Shown piece by piece: positions 45,377 to 54,800 of a stretch of 64,000 nucleotides of DNA. A program made the translations under genes and the position numbers. The notes under the pieces were generated by a model that did not search any database, was not told the DNA's origin, and worked only from the letters and a program-made list of their open reading frames with translations. The number at the start of each line of letters is the position of its first letter. Within the stretch, counting starts at the first letter, position 1. The DNA is from Pseudomonas sp. WJP1 (GTDB lineage Bacteria; Pseudomonadota; Gammaproteobacteria; Pseudomonadales; Pseudomonadaceae): NCBI RefSeq assembly GCF_028471945.1, contig NZ_CP110128.1, positions 1,476,501 to 1,540,500 of the forward strand, read 5' to 3'.

Positions 45377-45492
45377 GGTTGTTGTGTGGCCCAGATGGCG
45401 TATGTATCTCAATGCCTCCGAATACGCTGCAGGAGCAGTACTTAGCCAGAGTCAGAAAATTGCGGGCTCGATGCAACACCATGACTAAATAA
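45373..45492 (+). CDS. Possible small protein at the end of the trio operon
   Basis: A 39-codon frame starting at an ATGA overlap with the RecD2-like gene (45373-45376) and ending at 45490-45492. The peptide (LLCGPDGVCISMPPNTLQEQ..LRARCNTMTK) is basic at the C-terminus and has three Cys. Only the overlap favours it being real. Confidence 0.35.
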   Translation: MRLLCGPDGVCISMPPNTLQEQYLARVRKLRARCNTMTK

Positions 45493-45899
45493 GAAGACCT
45501 TGGATGGAGTCTTACTGGGCGTCAGCTGATCCGGAATCTGACGATGGCCCCGGTACCGAATCGTTTAGCGATCATGTCGGCAGAGCAAGGTAAGTGCTGC
45601 GGAAGTCTTACGGTAGGACTCGAACCATGACGGTCGTTGGTCGCGGGCAATTTATGCAGGTTATTCGCTGGGGCGGCTTTACTGGATTGTCGAGGAGGGG
45701 AGCATGGTGTTTGTATGGGGGGCTGCTTCACGCTGCCGTCCTCGCTCCTTTACTCACCATGGTGGTCGGTGGCTGGATGGAGATGTTCAGCTGTCATGGT
45801 TTGAAGAGGGCTGGGGCGTAGAAGGCGAAGTCGGAGGGGATATAATTGTTGGAATTGCCCTGCAGGGCACGGAATACAAGGGGTTGAGGCTGGAGGAGG
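45493..45899. other. Gene-free region between the trio operon and tRNA-Gly
   Basis: 407 bases with no supportable gene, probably the right-hand flank of the mobile element. A short REP-like GGTCGTTGGTCGCGGGCAA near 45632 is a decayed relative of the copy at 46170. Confidence 0.45.
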
Positions 45900-45973
45900 T
45901 GGAGCGGGTAGAGGGAATCGAACCCTCAACTAAAGCTTGGGAAGCTTTCGTTTTGCCACTAAACTATACCCGC
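45900..45973 (-). tRNA. tRNA-Gly(CCC)
   Basis: Reading the minus strand from 45973, the 74-base sequence folds as a complete cloverleaf: acceptor GCGGGTA / TACCCGC, D-arm TAGTTTAGTGGCAAAACGA, anticodon stem AAAGC / GCTTT with loop TTCCCAA (anticodon CCC), T-arm GAGGG TTCGATT CCCTC, discriminator T and an encoded CCA. Confidence 0.9.
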
Positions 45974-46015
45974 ATTTCGATACTTCTTTACTCACCAAAG
46001 CGGGCAGTCCAATAA

Positions 46016-46071
46016 GAACCCTCGTTATCAGCTTGGGAAGCTGGAGTAATGCCATTATACGACACCCGCTC
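46016..46071 (-). pseudogene. Truncated second tRNA-Gly(CCC)
   Basis: From 46071 the minus strand reads GCGGGTGTCGTATAATGGC.. with anticodon arm CCAGC / GCTGA-type stem and loop TTCCCAA, and then ACGAGGGTTC, after which the T-arm and acceptor 3' half are absent. It shares GAGGGTTC with the intact tRNA 98 bases away, as if the original gene had been cut in the T-loop by an integrating element. Confidence 0.7.
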
Positions 46072-46169
46072 AGAGCGGTGACTTTGTACCAGATGTGCGC
46101 GTGGAAATGAAGTTTTTCTTTGCGATTGATGACTTTAGCTCGGGTGAATCACATCCACGGACCCTGTGA

Positions 46170-46238
46170 CGGTCGTTCGCGGGCAAGCCTCGCTCCTACG
46201 GGATTACGCAAGGGCAGCGGGGCTTGCTCGCGATGACG
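46170..46238. repeat. REP pair downstream of phaG
   Basis: Inverted REP arms (GACGGTCGTTCGCGGGCAAGC.. and ..GGGGCTTGCTCGCGATGACG) with a short spacer between the tRNA locus and the 3' end of phaG. Confidence 0.7.
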
Positions 46239-46243
46239 CTATT

Positions 46244-47128
46244 TCAGAGGGACAATGCATGGTGGTCCTGAACGTAGTGGAAACGCGGTCGGCTTTCGTG
46301 CTTGGCCGGCTTCAGGAACCCCAGTATCGCGTTGCGGCTGTCTCGGCAGGCGGCTTTGTGTTCCATGTCGAGAAAGTGGCCGGTTGCATCCAGGGTTGTG
46401 AAGGTGGCGTGTTGCACGTGGCCGGCGAACAACCGGGCGTCATCGGCGGCGGTGTACTCGTCCCATTCGCCGTTCAGGAACAGCAGCGGTACGTTGATTT
46501 TCTGCGCCGCCTTGTAGAAGCACTGGCGGTCGCTGTGCAGCAGGTCGCTGATGTGGAAGTGCATCTGACCGTATTCGTGATCGGCCAGGCTGCTGACGTG
46601 GCGGTAGTTGAAGCGCTTGAACAGCGTCGGCAAGTGTTTGCCGATGGTGCTGTTGACCAGGTTGCCGACCCGGTCGCCATCGCGGCTACCGAGGTAGTCG
46701 ACACCGCGCTCGAGGTAATCGAGCATGTGCGAATTGATCTCCGGGGAGAACGAGCTGATCACGGCTTTTTCGATGCGTCGTGGCTGTTGGGCCAAGGCGA
46801 CCAGGGTCGCGGCGCCACCCCAGGAAAACGACAGCACGTGTTCGGCGGCGAAGTGGTCGATCAGCTCCAGGAGGATCTGCCCTTCGACTTCCTTGGTCAG
46901 CAATTTCTCATGCAGGTTGTGGGCTTTGGACTTGCCCGCGTAGGGCTGGTCGTAGCAGACCACATTGAACTGCGGGTGGAGGTTTTTCACGGTCTGTGCA
47001 AACGACGCAGTCGTGGCCATCGAGCCGTTGACCAGAATAATGGTCTTCTCTGCGGCGTCTGCGCGATAGAACTCCGTGTAAACCCGATACTGACCCTGTA
47101 TATCCAACACAGCGATTTCTGGCCTCAT
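46244..47128 (-). CDS. phaG: (R)-3-hydroxydecanoyl-ACP:CoA transacylase PhaG
   Basis: A 294-residue alpha/beta-hydrolase-fold enzyme that closely follows P. putida PhaG: MRPEIAVLDIQGQYRVYTEFYRADA.., ILVNGSMATTASFAQTVKNLHPQFNVV, the nucleophile region LSFSWGGAATLVALA, IGKHLPTLFKRFNYRHVSSL and GHFLDMEHKAACRDSRNAILGFLKP. It links fatty-acid synthesis to medium-chain PHA production (and to related HAA formation). The start at 47128 matches the known N-terminus; the longer upstream frame is not needed. It is a single gene, transcribed toward tRNA-Gly. Confidence 0.93.
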   Translation of the reverse strand: MRPEIAVLDIQGQYRVYTEFYRADAAEKTIILVNGSMATTASFAQTVKNLHPQFNVVCYDQPYAGKSKAHNLHEKLLTKEVEGQILLELIDHFAAEHVLSFSWGGAATLVALAQQPRRIEKAVISSFSPEINSHMLDYLERGVDYLGSRDGDRVGNLVNSTIGKHLPTLFKRFNYRHVSSLADHEYGQMHFHISDLLHSDRQCFYKAAQKINVPLLFLNGEWDEYTAADDARLFAGHVQHATFTTLDATGHFLDMEHKAACRDSRNAILGFLKPAKHESRPRFHYVQDHHALSL

Positions 47129-47439
47129 GTCATAAGACTCCTGGCAAGCGGGTATGCGCGCAAATGAGATTGCACGAGCTTTGTGACAGGTAGGCATACG
47201 CCTTGAAATTGTTAGCCCATGTCGATCCAATGCAGCCCGGTCGACGGGTATTGTTATTGGCGGGCAGTCTGCCGGGTGAGGCCGGAACCCGAGGGTCCCT
47301 ACCGGCAAAAAGTTTCTTGGATGTCTCTTGTGACTCATCGGTCACATTTCGGCCGACGTCCTGATTCAAGCAGGCGTCACGTCATCGCGCAAGTGTCTTT
47401 GGCAAATTGTTCGACAACTTCTGCTGAGCGGTAGACTGC

Positions 47440-48132
47440 TTAGATCATTTCGATCTCTTGGTCGCTCAGAGGGCGGTATTCGCCCGGTTTCAACGCGTCG
47501 TCGAGCACCAGCGGGCCCATGCGTTCGCGATGCAGGCGCGTCACCTTGTTGTTGAAGTGACCGAACATGCGCTTGACCTGGTGGTAGCGGCCTTCGACGA
47601 TGCTCAGGCGCGCGCTTTTCGGGCCCAGCAGCTCTAGCCCGGCGGGTTGGGTGGTGAGGTCTTCGAAGGCGAAGTACAGCCCCTCACGGAAGGTGATCGC
47701 GTATTCGGGGCCGATGTCCTGCTCGGTTTCAACATAGTAGACCTTCGCCAGTTTGGTCTGCGGCTGGGTCAGGCGTCGCGACCAACTGCCATCGTTGGTG
47801 ATGAGCATCAGGCCGGTGGTGTTGAAGTCCAGGCGCCCGGCGATGTGCAGGTCATCCTTGTCCGGTTCCGCGATCAGGTCCATTACGGTGCGGTGCTGCG
47901 GGTCGCGGGTGGCGCTGACGCATCCGGCGGGTTTGTGCAGCATGAAGTGACGCAGCGGCTTACCGGCTTGCAGCACCTCGTCGTCGACTTCGACGCGGCT
48001 GAATTCGCGAACGTCGGCGTGGGGGTCGCTGACGGTCTGGCCGTCGATCCTGACGCGTTTTTCCACCAGCAACAGGCGCACTTGCTTTCGGTTGAAGCAG
48101 GGCAGGTTGCTGAGGAATCTGTCGACGCGCAT
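47440..48132 (-). CDS. rsuA: 16S rRNA pseudouridine(516) synthase RsuA
   Basis: A 230-residue enzyme with an N-terminal S4 domain (RVDRFLSNLPCFNRKQVRLLLVEKRVRIDG) and an RsuA/RluB/E/F catalytic domain with the active-site Asp in AGRLDFNTTGLMLITNDG. The final YHQVKRMFGHFNNKVTRLHRERMGPLVL is typical. Length and motifs favour RsuA over the longer RluB/RluF. It acts on 16S rRNA in the cytosol. Monocistronic; the Cys-rich gene follows in the same direction upstream. Confidence 0.85.
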   Translation of the reverse strand: MRVDRFLSNLPCFNRKQVRLLLVEKRVRIDGQTVSDPHADVREFSRVEVDDEVLQAGKPLRHFMLHKPAGCVSATRDPQHRTVMDLIAEPDKDDLHIAGRLDFNTTGLMLITNDGSWSRRLTQPQTKLAKVYYVETEQDIGPEYAITFREGLYFAFEDLTTQPAGLELLGPKSARLSIVEGRYHQVKRMFGHFNNKVTRLHRERMGPLVLDDALKPGEYRPLSDQEIEMI

Positions 48133-48168
48133 GGATTTGAGGATCAGTGAAGAACGGGGGCGCGCATC

Positions 48169-48387
48169 TTACTTGATCGACTGCGCCGTTACTTGCAACT
48201 GCGCCTCGACCTCGGCGCAACTCGGGCACAGGCAGGCAGCGTTGCGCAATTCGGCGGGCAGCGCCTGGAGCACCGCCGGGTCGATGCTGACGCCGTAGCA
48301 CCAGCATGCCCGGTCAGCGGTTCGTGGGTCGGCCAGGGTGCAGTCGTTGGGTGCGCCGCAGGCGGGGCAGAGGTCAGGCTTTGTCAT
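48169..48387 (-). CDS. Cysteine-rich CWC family protein
   Basis: A 72-residue protein starting MTKPDLCPACGAPNDC, with CWCYG in the middle and CLCPSCAEV near the end: seven or more Cys arranged as in the CWC (Cys-rich) family, likely a zinc-binding fold. The function is unknown. Its start overlaps the 3' end of the Cache-GGDEF gene by 14 bases, so it is read from the same transcript. Confidence 0.8.
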   Translation of the reverse strand: MTKPDLCPACGAPNDCTLADPRTADRACWCYGVSIDPAVLQALPAELRNAACLCPSCAEVEAQLQVTAQSIK

Positions 48388-49867
48388 AGACAGGGTGTGG
48401 GAGCTCCACGCAGGTTCGGTTACGGCCCGATTGTTTGGCTCGATACATCGCATGATCGGCCCGCGACAGCAGGGTGTGCAAGGTGTCATCGGCTTGCAGG
48501 GTGGTCAGGCCGATGCTGACGGTCAGTTGCAAGCGGTTGCCATTGTACGCATAGGGCTGTCGTTCCACATGCCGGCGGATTTTCTCGGCGATCACCTGAC
48601 CGCCGTCACCGTCGGTGTCCTTGAGCAGCACGATGAATTCCTCGCCGCCCCAGCGACAGACGATGTCGGAGTGGCGCAGGCAGCTTTCCAGGTCACGGGC
48701 GAAGCCGATCAGCACCTGATCGCCCGCCAGGTGGCCGTAGGTGTCGTTCAAGGCCTTGAAGTGGTCCAGGTCCAGCAGCAGGGCCGTCAGCGGCCTGGGT
48801 TCGCGCTGGGCTTCGTGCATCGCTTGCGCGGCCAGCAGGTCGAAGCCGCGACGGTTGGGCAGTTCCGTCAGGCTGTCGAGCGTCGCCTGGGTCTGGATCT
48901 GGCCCTGGTAGCGTTTGATCACGCGGTGGAGCAGGGCCAGCACGGTCAGTGTGACCACCAGGCAAATCAGCAGGTTGAGGTACAACGAGCGACGGATGTC
49001 GTTGAGGTCGCCGTCTTCGCGCTTGTCGACGAACAGGTACCAGTTCAATTCCGGGATGAACCGCACGTTGAGGAAATGTCCCTGGCCCTGGCCCGAGTAT
49101 TCGTAGCTGCCGCTGTGGGGCTTGGGCAGTTGGCTGAGCAAGTCTTTCATGCTGTCGAGTTCGGCCAGGGTCTGCCCGGCCAGGGCACCTTGCGGCCCGC
49201 CCTCGGCCCCGGTGAGCACCAGGCGGCCGAAGGTGTCGACGAAATACACGCTGCGCTGGTAGCGCTGCTGGTATTTGTCGATCAGCTTGATCACCGCATC
49301 GACCGTCAGCCCGACGCCCGCGGCGCCGATGAAGCGGTTGTGGTAGTCGTAGACCTTGTAGTTGATGAAGACGGTCAGGTTGTCCTTGTTGGCGAGGTCC
49401 GGATCGACGTTGATCTCGTAGGGATCTTTCATGTCACGGACACGGAAGTACCAGGCATCCCGGGGCTCGGTGATCTTGACCTGCTTGAGCACGCCCTTGG
49501 CGTGGTAGTAGGTCAGGCTGGCCTCGGAGACGAAAAACGCCGTGTAGGCACCGTAGTGGGTCATGACCTCGTCGAGGTAGCGGGTCATCTGCCCGGTGTC
49601 GCGTTCGCCGTTGACCACCCAGTCGCGCATGAAGGTGTCGCGGGACATCATCGAGGAAATCAGGATCGGCCTGACCAGGTCTTTCTGGATTTCCGAGTAG
49701 ACGGTGTCCGAGGTCAGCGGCAGCTCGGTATTGACGATGTTGTCGCGGATCGACGCCCGCGAGGCGTAGTAACTGAGAAAGGAGGTGGCCAGGAAGCCTG
49801 CGCCCAGCAACGCGACCAGTGTGAGGACCAACGACCGTTGGGAATACAGCGGCGAGCGAAGTGGCAT
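48374..49867 (-). CDS. Membrane diguanylate cyclase with Cache sensor
   Basis: A 497-residue inner-membrane cyclase: TM1 (LVLTLVALLGAGFLATSFLSYYAS), a ~240-residue periplasmic double-Cache sensor (SEASLTYYHAKGVLKQV.., WYFRVRDMKDPYEINVDPD, NKDNLTVFINYKV, AAGVGLTVDAVI), TM2 (NLLICLVVTLTVLALLHRVI) and a C-terminal GGDEF domain with an intact GGEEF (CRWGGEEFIVLL, about residue 405) and the I-site RHSD before it. It should make c-di-GMP in response to a small periplasmic ligand. The overlap with the CWC gene suggests a shared transcript. Confidence 0.9.
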   Translation of the reverse strand: MPLRSPLYSQRSLVLTLVALLGAGFLATSFLSYYASRASIRDNIVNTELPLTSDTVYSEIQKDLVRPILISSMMSRDTFMRDWVVNGERDTGQMTRYLDEVMTHYGAYTAFFVSEASLTYYHAKGVLKQVKITEPRDAWYFRVRDMKDPYEINVDPDLANKDNLTVFINYKVYDYHNRFIGAAGVGLTVDAVIKLIDKYQQRYQRSVYFVDTFGRLVLTGAEGGPQGALAGQTLAELDSMKDLLSQLPKPHSGSYEYSGQGQGHFLNVRFIPELNWYLFVDKREDGDLNDIRRSLYLNLLICLVVTLTVLALLHRVIKRYQGQIQTQATLDSLTELPNRRGFDLLAAQAMHEAQREPRPLTALLLDLDHFKALNDTYGHLAGDQVLIGFARDLESCLRHSDIVCRWGGEEFIVLLKDTDGDGGQVIAEKIRRHVERQPYAYNGNRLQLTVSIGLTTLQADDTLHTLLSRADHAMYRAKQSGRNRTCVELPHPVYDKA

Positions 49868-49970
49868 GGCAGTTCCATTGTCAGCAATCCGATGGCAGGC
49901 ATTCTAAGGGCTATCGGGGGAAATAACTGCTCCATGTACGTCGCGAATGGTCGTTCCTGTGTTCAGGCGC

Positions 49971-50082
49971 AGATCGTTCCCACGCTCTGCGTGGGAATGC
50001 CTCAACGGACGCTCTGCGTTCGGCTCTGGAGGGGACGCGGAGCGTCCCTGGCTGCATTCCCACGCAGAGCGTGGGAACGATC
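49971..50082. repeat. 112-base palindromic element with perfect 30-bp arms
   Basis: AGATCGTTCCCACGCTCTGC.. at 49971-50000 is the exact reverse complement of 50053-50082, with inner smaller repeats. Each arm is itself a hairpin (TCCCACGC / GCGTGGGA). It is a MITE-like Pseudomonas repeat. It sits flush against the stop codon of the allophanate hydrolase gene. Confidence 0.85.
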
Positions 50083-51861
50083 TCAGGTCCGAGACTGCAG
50101 GTACGCCCGCCAGCCGCCCAGATGGCTGATATCCACCGCGCCCTCCAACCCATAGGCCTCACAGATAAACCCGCTTTCCCAGCGACCATCCGCCAGTTGC
50201 ACCTTGCCCAGCCCCAACGGTGCCGGGATGCCGGTCAGGAACGAACCCAGTTCGCTGCTCGGCAATTCCCAGACTTCCACGGCAATCGCCACACCGCCGT
50301 CCTTGACCCGAACCATGCCCGGACGAAACGGTGGGCCACCGGCCAGGGCATACAGTCGATAGTCGGCTGAGCTGCACGTGCTTTCCACCAGACGCGCGCC
50401 GCGCTGTTGCAGCTGCCAGTTCAACGCCAGGCCATCGAGGTGCGCGCCACAGACCACCAGCCGCGCCCGGTCATTGCGCGCAGCAGCGGTCGGTGCCGGG
50501 GCCGCCAGTCCTTGCTGGCGCTGCAAGCCATCGGCCAGGCTCAACAGATACTGATCGGTGAACGCCCGCCCGAACAGGGTCACGCCCCAGGGCAGGCCGT
50601 TGTCCATGAATGCGCTGGGCACGGCGACGGCGGCGTAGTCGAGCAGGTTCATGAAGTTGGTGTAGTAACCCAGTTCGCTGTTGCGCAGTACCGGTTCGGC
50701 GTCGAGTTCCGCCAGTGTGACCGGGCGGCCAATGGTCGGCGTAACCACGCAATCGAGGCCCTCCAGCGCTTTGTCGCACAGGGCTTTCAGCGCTTGCAGC
50801 CGATATTGCGCGCGGAAGGTTTGCACGCCGCTGACCGCTGGCGCCTTGGCAAGTACGGCGCGGATCACCGGCAACACGGCTTGCGGGTTTGCCTCCATCA
50901 GCTCGCCAGCCACGCTGTAGCGCTCGGCCACCCAAGGGCCTTCGTACAGCAAACGCGCGGCTTCAAGGAATGGCGACAGGTCCAGCTCCACGGCTTCACC
51001 GCCCAAGGCCTTGAGTTGCTCGACGGCATCGGCGAACAGCAACGGGCCTTGAGCACAGCCGAAAAATTCCAGGTCTTGCGCCCGGGGCACACCGAAACGG
51101 AACCCGCGCATCGCGCCGAACGCCGAGCCGTCATTCCACAACGGGTTACTGCGGCTGTACGCGTCCCGTGGGTCGAGTTTCGCGGTCAATGCAAGTAACT
51201 GACTGGCCTCCCGGGCGGTCGCGGTAAAGGTCGTCACGCAATCGAGCGTGCGACAGGCCGGCACCACGCCAGCGGTGGAAACCAGGCCTTTGGTGGCTTT
51301 CATCCCCACCAGATTGTTCAACGCCGCCGGCACGCGCCCGGAGCCCGCGGTGTCGGTGCCCAGGGAAAAACTCGCGATACCGAGCGCCACCGCCAGTGAA
51401 GAACCGGCGCTGGAACCACCCGACGGATACTCCGGCAGCACGCTGTTGGGGCACGCGCCATAGGGCGAGCGGGTGCCGTTCAGGCCGGTGGCGAACTGGT
51501 CAAGGTTGGTCTTGCCCAGGGGCACTGCGCCCAGCGCCAGCAGTTGCTCGACGATGGTCGCCGAGCGTTGCGGTATGTAGGCAAACGCTGGACAGGCTGC
51601 GGTGGTCGGTATGCCCGCCAGGTCGATGTTGTCCTTGATCGCGAACGGCACGCCGTACAGTGGCAGGCTGTCGATGTCGCGGCCGTCGAGGGCGGCGAGG
51701 TAGGGTTCCAGTTCTTCGGCGCTGAGCAAATGGATGAACAGGTGATAGTCCGGGTTCAGTGCCGCTGCTTTGTCCCGAAGGCTCAGCAGCAATTGACGAG
51801 GCGTGGTGCCGCCGTCGCGATAAGCAGTGCGCAGGGCGTCGAGTTGCAGATTGATGTTCAT
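50083..51861 (-). CDS. atzF: Allophanate hydrolase
   Basis: A 592-residue enzyme of the amidase-signature family. The Ser-cisSer-Lys triad is visible: Lys in YGVPFAIKDNID, then YPSGGSSAGSSLAVALG and GTDTAGSGRVPAALNN. The ~150-residue C-terminal extension (after AAARNDRARLVVCGAHLDG) is the allophanate-hydrolase C-domain. It hydrolyses allophanate to CO2 and ammonia in the cytosol. It is the last gene of the guanidine operon, 24 bases after the carboxylase. A palindromic repeat starts directly after the TGA. Confidence 0.9.
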   Translation of the reverse strand: MNINLQLDALRTAYRDGGTTPRQLLLSLRDKAAALNPDYHLFIHLLSAEELEPYLAALDGRDIDSLPLYGVPFAIKDNIDLAGIPTTAACPAFAYIPQRSATIVEQLLALGAVPLGKTNLDQFATGLNGTRSPYGACPNSVLPEYPSGGSSAGSSLAVALGIASFSLGTDTAGSGRVPAALNNLVGMKATKGLVSTAGVVPACRTLDCVTTFTATAREASQLLALTAKLDPRDAYSRSNPLWNDGSAFGAMRGFRFGVPRAQDLEFFGCAQGPLLFADAVEQLKALGGEAVELDLSPFLEAARLLYEGPWVAERYSVAGELMEANPQAVLPVIRAVLAKAPAVSGVQTFRAQYRLQALKALCDKALEGLDCVVTPTIGRPVTLAELDAEPVLRNSELGYYTNFMNLLDYAAVAVPSAFMDNGLPWGVTLFGRAFTDQYLLSLADGLQRQQGLAAPAPTAAARNDRARLVVCGAHLDGLALNWQLQQRGARLVESTCSSADYRLYALAGGPPFRPGMVRVKDGGVAIAVEVWELPSSELGSFLTGIPAPLGLGKVQLADGRWESGFICEAYGLEGAVDISHLGGWRAYLQSRT

Positions 51862-51885
51862 GGTATTCGTCCTTTCGAAATGGGT

Positions 51886-54800
51886 TCAGTCGAGTTCCAG
51901 CACCACGACGCGTTGTCCGGCACGCACCGCCGAACCCGGCTGCACGCGAATCTCCCGCACCACGCCGGCCATGGGCGCGAGCAGCGGGATTTCCATCTTC
52001 ATCGACTCCAGGATCACCAGCACATCACCGGCCTCGACCCGGTTGCCGGCCTGCACCTGAACCTGCCAGAGGTTGCCAGCGATGTGGCTGTCGACGCTCT
52101 GTTGACCGCTGGCCAGTGGCGCGTCTTCGGTCACCTCCGGAGCCAGTTCTTCGCTGTCGAAATGCGCCTGGCCGCTGGCGATCCAGCGTTCGCGTTCGGC
52201 GTTGAATGCGCCTTTTTGCTGATCGCGAAACGCGTTGATGCCCTGGGCTTCCTGCGCCAGGAATGCCTGGTAATCGGCCAGGTTCAACTGACTGTGCTCG
52301 ATGTTCAGGGGGAAGCGCCCGAGGGGGAAATCCCGGCGAATGCGCAGCAGTTCATCGGCACTCACCGGGTAGAAACGGATCTGGTCGAAGAAGCGCAGCA
52401 GCCAGGGTTTGCCATCGAACGCGGCGACTTCTCGGTAGCGATTCCACATCTGCAGGGTACGCCCGACGAACTGATAACCGCCGGGGCCTTCCATGCCGTA
52501 CACGCACATGTAGGCCCCACCGATGCCCACCGAATTTTCCGCGGTCCAGGTGCGGGCCGGGTTGTATTTGGTGGTCACCAGGCGATGGCGCGGATCGAGC
52601 GGGGTGGCGACCGGTGCGCCGAGGTAGACATCGCCCAGGCCCATCACCAGGTAGCTGGCGTCGAACACCGTGCGTTGCACTTCATCGAGGTTCGGCAGGT
52701 CGTTGATGCGGCGGATGAACTCCAGGTTGCTCGGGCACCAGGGGGCGTCCTTGCGCACGGTGGTCATGTATTTCTCGATGGCCAGCTGACAGGCCGGGTC
52801 GTCCCAGGACAGTGGCAAGTGGACGATGCGCGAGGGTACCTGCAGGTCTTTGGCGGCGCACACGGCGTCCCATTCGCCGGCGACGATGCCGAGCAGATCC
52901 GCCAGTGGCAGTTGCTCGGGTTGGTAGTGCACTTGCAGCGAGCGGATGCCTGGGGTGAGGTCGATCACGCCGTGCAGGTGTTTGCTTTCCAGGGCTTGCA
53001 TGAGGGCGTGGGCGCGAAAGCGCAGGACGAGGTCGAGTTCGGGGGCGCCGATTTCCAGGAGCAGGTGTGTATCCCCCGACAGCCGTGCAACGAGCCGCGT
53101 GTCTCCCTGACCCAACTCCAAAACAACAGGCGACACAACCCCCTGTAGGAGTGAGCCTGCTCGCGATAGCGGTGTGTCAGTCACATAAACGTTGGCTCTG
53201 CTACCGTCATCGCGAGCAGGCTCACTCCTACAAAGGGAATTCCATTTCAAGGCGAGGTTGCGGGCGGTCTTGAGATCGACCGGTTGGAACTGCACCATGT
53301 CCCCGGCCTTGAGCTGCCCCAGCTGCCAAAGATCCGCCTCGATCACCGTCACCGGGCATACGAATCCGCCCAGGCTCGGGCCATCCGGCCCCAGGATCAC
53401 CGGCATGTCGCCGGTGAAATCCACTGCGCCGATGGCGTACGGATTGTCGTGAATGTTCGACGGATGCAAACCTGCTTCACCCCCGTCAGCCCGCACCCAT
53501 TCCGGTTTCGGTCCAATAAGACGCACACCGGTTCGGCTGGAGTTGAAATGCACTTCCCACTGGGTCGCGAAGAACGTGCCGATGTAGTTTTCGGTGAAGT
53601 ATTCCGGTGCTCCATGGGGGCCGTAGATCACGCGTATTTGGCGTACGGCAGGCAACTCAGGAATTTCAGGCAGTTGCGCACCGACGCTCCGGTCGTTCAG
53701 CGTCGGCAGGTGCAACACATCACCCGCCCGCAAGGCACGGCCGCCGTGCCCGCCAAACTGGCCGAGGGTGAATGTGCTTTTGCTGCCCAGGTAATCCGGA
53801 ACCTGCAAGCCACCACGCACGCACAGATAGCTGCGTGCGCCTGCACCGGCAATCGTGCCAAGGCTCAAGGTGGCACCGGCCGGAATCAACATCGCCGTGT
53901 TCATCGCCACGCTTTCGCCGTTCAACGCCAGCGCAATTACCGCGCCCGTGACGGCAACGACCGCGTCGCAGTTGAAGCGCAGCAACGGCCCGCTCATGGT
54001 GATTTCCAGCGCCGCAAAGCCTTCGTCATTGCCCAGCAACAGGTTACCCAGGCGTAACGCACGACTGTCCATCGGCCCCGATGGCGGCACGCCTACCGCC
54101 CAATAACCGAGGCGGCCGGGATAGTCCTGGACGCTGGTCTGGGTGCCGGCGCTGAGCACTTCGAAGGTATTGGCCTGATACACCAGGCCTTCCAGGCAAC
54201 GGGTCCACGGCTGGCCGCTGGCGAAGGGCGCATCGAGCAGAATCTGCCGCAGGTAATCACGGTTGGTTTCCACCCCGTAGAGCAGGCTTTCGCCCAAGGC
54301 CTGGTGCAGATCGGCAGCCGCTTGTTCGCGGGTCGGTGCCCAACTGATGAGCTTGGCGATCATCGGATCGAAGTAGGGCGGGATCTCGCAGCCGGCCTCG
54401 ACCCAGGTGTCGATCCGCAGTTGTTTGCCATCGGCGACGGGGAAATTCACCGCGGTGAGTAAGCCGGGGCTCGGTTGGAAATCCCGACCCGGATCTTCGG
54501 CATACAGTCGCGCCTGAATCGCATGGCCCTCGGCTTTCAAGCCTTGAGCCAACTCGCTCAACGGCGGCAGGTCACCGGCTGCCAGTTGCACCATCCAGCG
54601 CACCAGGTCGACGCCCCAGACTTGCTCGGTGACGCCGTGCTCCACCTGCAAACGGGTGTTCACTTCAAGGAAGTAGAACCGCCGGGCATCGCTGTCGAAC
54701 ACGAACTCGACGGTGCCGGCGCTGCGGTAATTCACCGCCTTGGCCAGTTTGATCGCTGCCTCGCACAGTTCATCGGCCATGCCCTCGGGCAGGTTCGGCG

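Noticed and set aside
51544..53148. 534-codon open frame antisense to allophanate hydrolase and the carboxylase
   Set aside because: It spans the boundary of two well-defined minus-strand genes and has no motif. Shadow of high-GC codon use.
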